64,000 nucleotides of DNA from the NCBI GenBank assembly GCA_017541025.1, contig JAFXZY010000005.1, forward strand, positions 1 to 64,000. Direction: 5' to 3'. This document shows, piece by piece, positions 63,555 to 64,000 of the stretch. Both the position numbers and the translations under genes were made by a program. The stretch is from Bacteroidaceae bacterium (GTDB lineage: Bacteria > Bacteroidota > Bacteroidia > Bacteroidales > Bacteroidaceae). The notes below the pieces were generated by a model. The model was not told the DNA's origin. It saw nothing but the letters and a program-made list of their open reading frames with translations, and searched no databases. The first letter of the stretch is position 1. Every line of letters starts with the position of its first letter.

Positions 63555-64000
63555 AAATCAGGTTCTGTATTATACTTTTATCAATTCTTTCCATGTCGTA
63601 TTCCCTGTCATATGCTCAGGAAATACCGCATACACCTCGATATTATATTCATCGTGCCGAGGGTTATGTAAGTTCCAATGCATGGAATACTGCAAAGCGC
63701 GAGATTGATGCAGGATTGAAAGAATATCCGGACGACCCAGATTTGCGTTATCTCAACGGACATTATTATTATATCATTGGGGATATGAAAGAGGCTCGTT
63801 ACAATTTGGTACGAGCTACTCAGACTAATGATTTACATTTTAAGGCCAAACGTATATTGGTTGACGTTGAGGACAAACTGGAACACTATTCCAGTGCAAT
63901 CTGTTACATTAATGAGTTGCTTGAATTTCAGCCATACGATCGTGATCTTTGGCGACGGAAAATCGGCTTGTACAGAAAACTAAAAAACGATGTTGAAGCT
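63551..64000 (+). CDS. TPR-type exported protein, 3'-partial
   Basis: The gene starts at an ATG overlapping the glycosyltransferase stop and runs off the window edge. A signal peptide ends near SYAQ (residue about 23). The rest reads as helical tetratricopeptide-like units (YPDDPDLRYLNGHYYYIIGD, KAKRILVDVEDKLEHYSSAI). Together with the two genes upstream it resembles polysaccharide export modules in which a TPR protein with a C-terminal barrel (YaiO-like) passes the polymer through the outer membrane. The barrel part, if any, lies outside the window. Confidence 0.75.
   Translation, partial: MKIRFCIILLSILSMSYSLSYAQEIPHTPRYYIHRAEGYVSSNAWNTAKREIDAGLKEYPDDPDLRYLNGHYYYIIGDMKEARYNLVRATQTNDLHFKAKRILVDVEDKLEHYSSAICYINELLEFQPYDRDLWRRKIGLYRKLKNDVEA

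Noticed and set aside
1-64000. CRISPR array, complete insertion sequence, prophage or rRNA genes
   Set aside because: No regularly spaced identical repeats, transposase or integrase motif, phage structural gene or rRNA sequence was seen on reading the window.

Overview
The window looks like chromosome from a member of the Bacteroidales, most likely Prevotella or a close relative. Three things point there. Promoters follow the Bacteroidetes form TTTG-N19-21-TAnnTTTG at many sites. Many gene products are Bacteroidetes-type envelope proteins: lipoproteins with BACON, fasciclin, DUF3472 or DUF4348 domains, C10 peptidases, and a TamL/TamB pair. Protein similarity throughout is of Prevotella type. 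No replication origin, rRNA operon, phage, CRISPR array or complete insertion sequence is visible. These assignments come from reading the sequence; no database search was run.

Region 1 (1-16.6 kb) is accessory. A possibly truncated hypothetical gene and an AAA_14/DUF4143-type ATPase are followed by about 1 kb without a convincing gene, ending in a rod-like RNA hairpin with a T run. Next comes a same-strand train: a BACON lipoprotein, a C10 (streptopain-like) cysteine protease, a very cysteine-rich CXXX-repeat precursor with a Tat-type lipoprotein leader, a radical SAM/SPASM maturase, a SPASM-only partner, a 94-residue accessory protein, and then five envelope genes, three of which carry LysM. 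This is the most unusual system in the window: a ribosomally made, radical-SAM-modified, apparently exported peptide beside protease and wall-binding genes. The region ends in decayed genes (frameshift plus nonsense).

Region 2 (16.6-25 kb) holds a three-gene minus-strand carbohydrate locus: an alginate-lyase-family protein, a GH43 enzyme, and a 1199-residue protein that joins a lyase-like domain, a beta-helix and a GH88 domain. No SusC/SusD pair is present. The locus is bracketed by two near-identical copies of a promoter-to-terminator unit that looks like a small RNA gene of about 130 nt.

Region 3 (25-46 kb) is mostly housekeeping. hisG-hisD-hisC-hisB, recR, a small membrane protein, a glycosyltransferase and an acetyltransferase run on the plus strand, then pheS (minus), a DUF4348 lipoprotein, murB and a metallo-beta-lactamase-fold gene. 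A tight minus-strand block follows: hisH-hisA-hisF-hisIE, an FtsE-like ATPase, lysC, lysA, a glycosyltransferase, a DedA protein and an outer-membrane protein. The two his clusters together cover the whole histidine pathway from PRPP to histidinol phosphate and histidine except for a dedicated stand-alone phosphatase, which HisB supplies. Short intergenic repeat elements are scattered here, and two appear to have entered coding sequence (hisH and the hisD tail).

Region 4 (45-64 kb) has a sugar nucleotidyltransferase, tamL-tamB, an RluA-type pseudouridine synthase, fabG, a TetR regulator with two matching inverted repeats at its promoter, an initiator tRNA, a fasciclin/DUF3472 surface pair, and the start of a polysaccharide-synthesis cluster (HEAT-repeat membrane protein, processive glycosyltransferase, TPR protein cut by the window edge).
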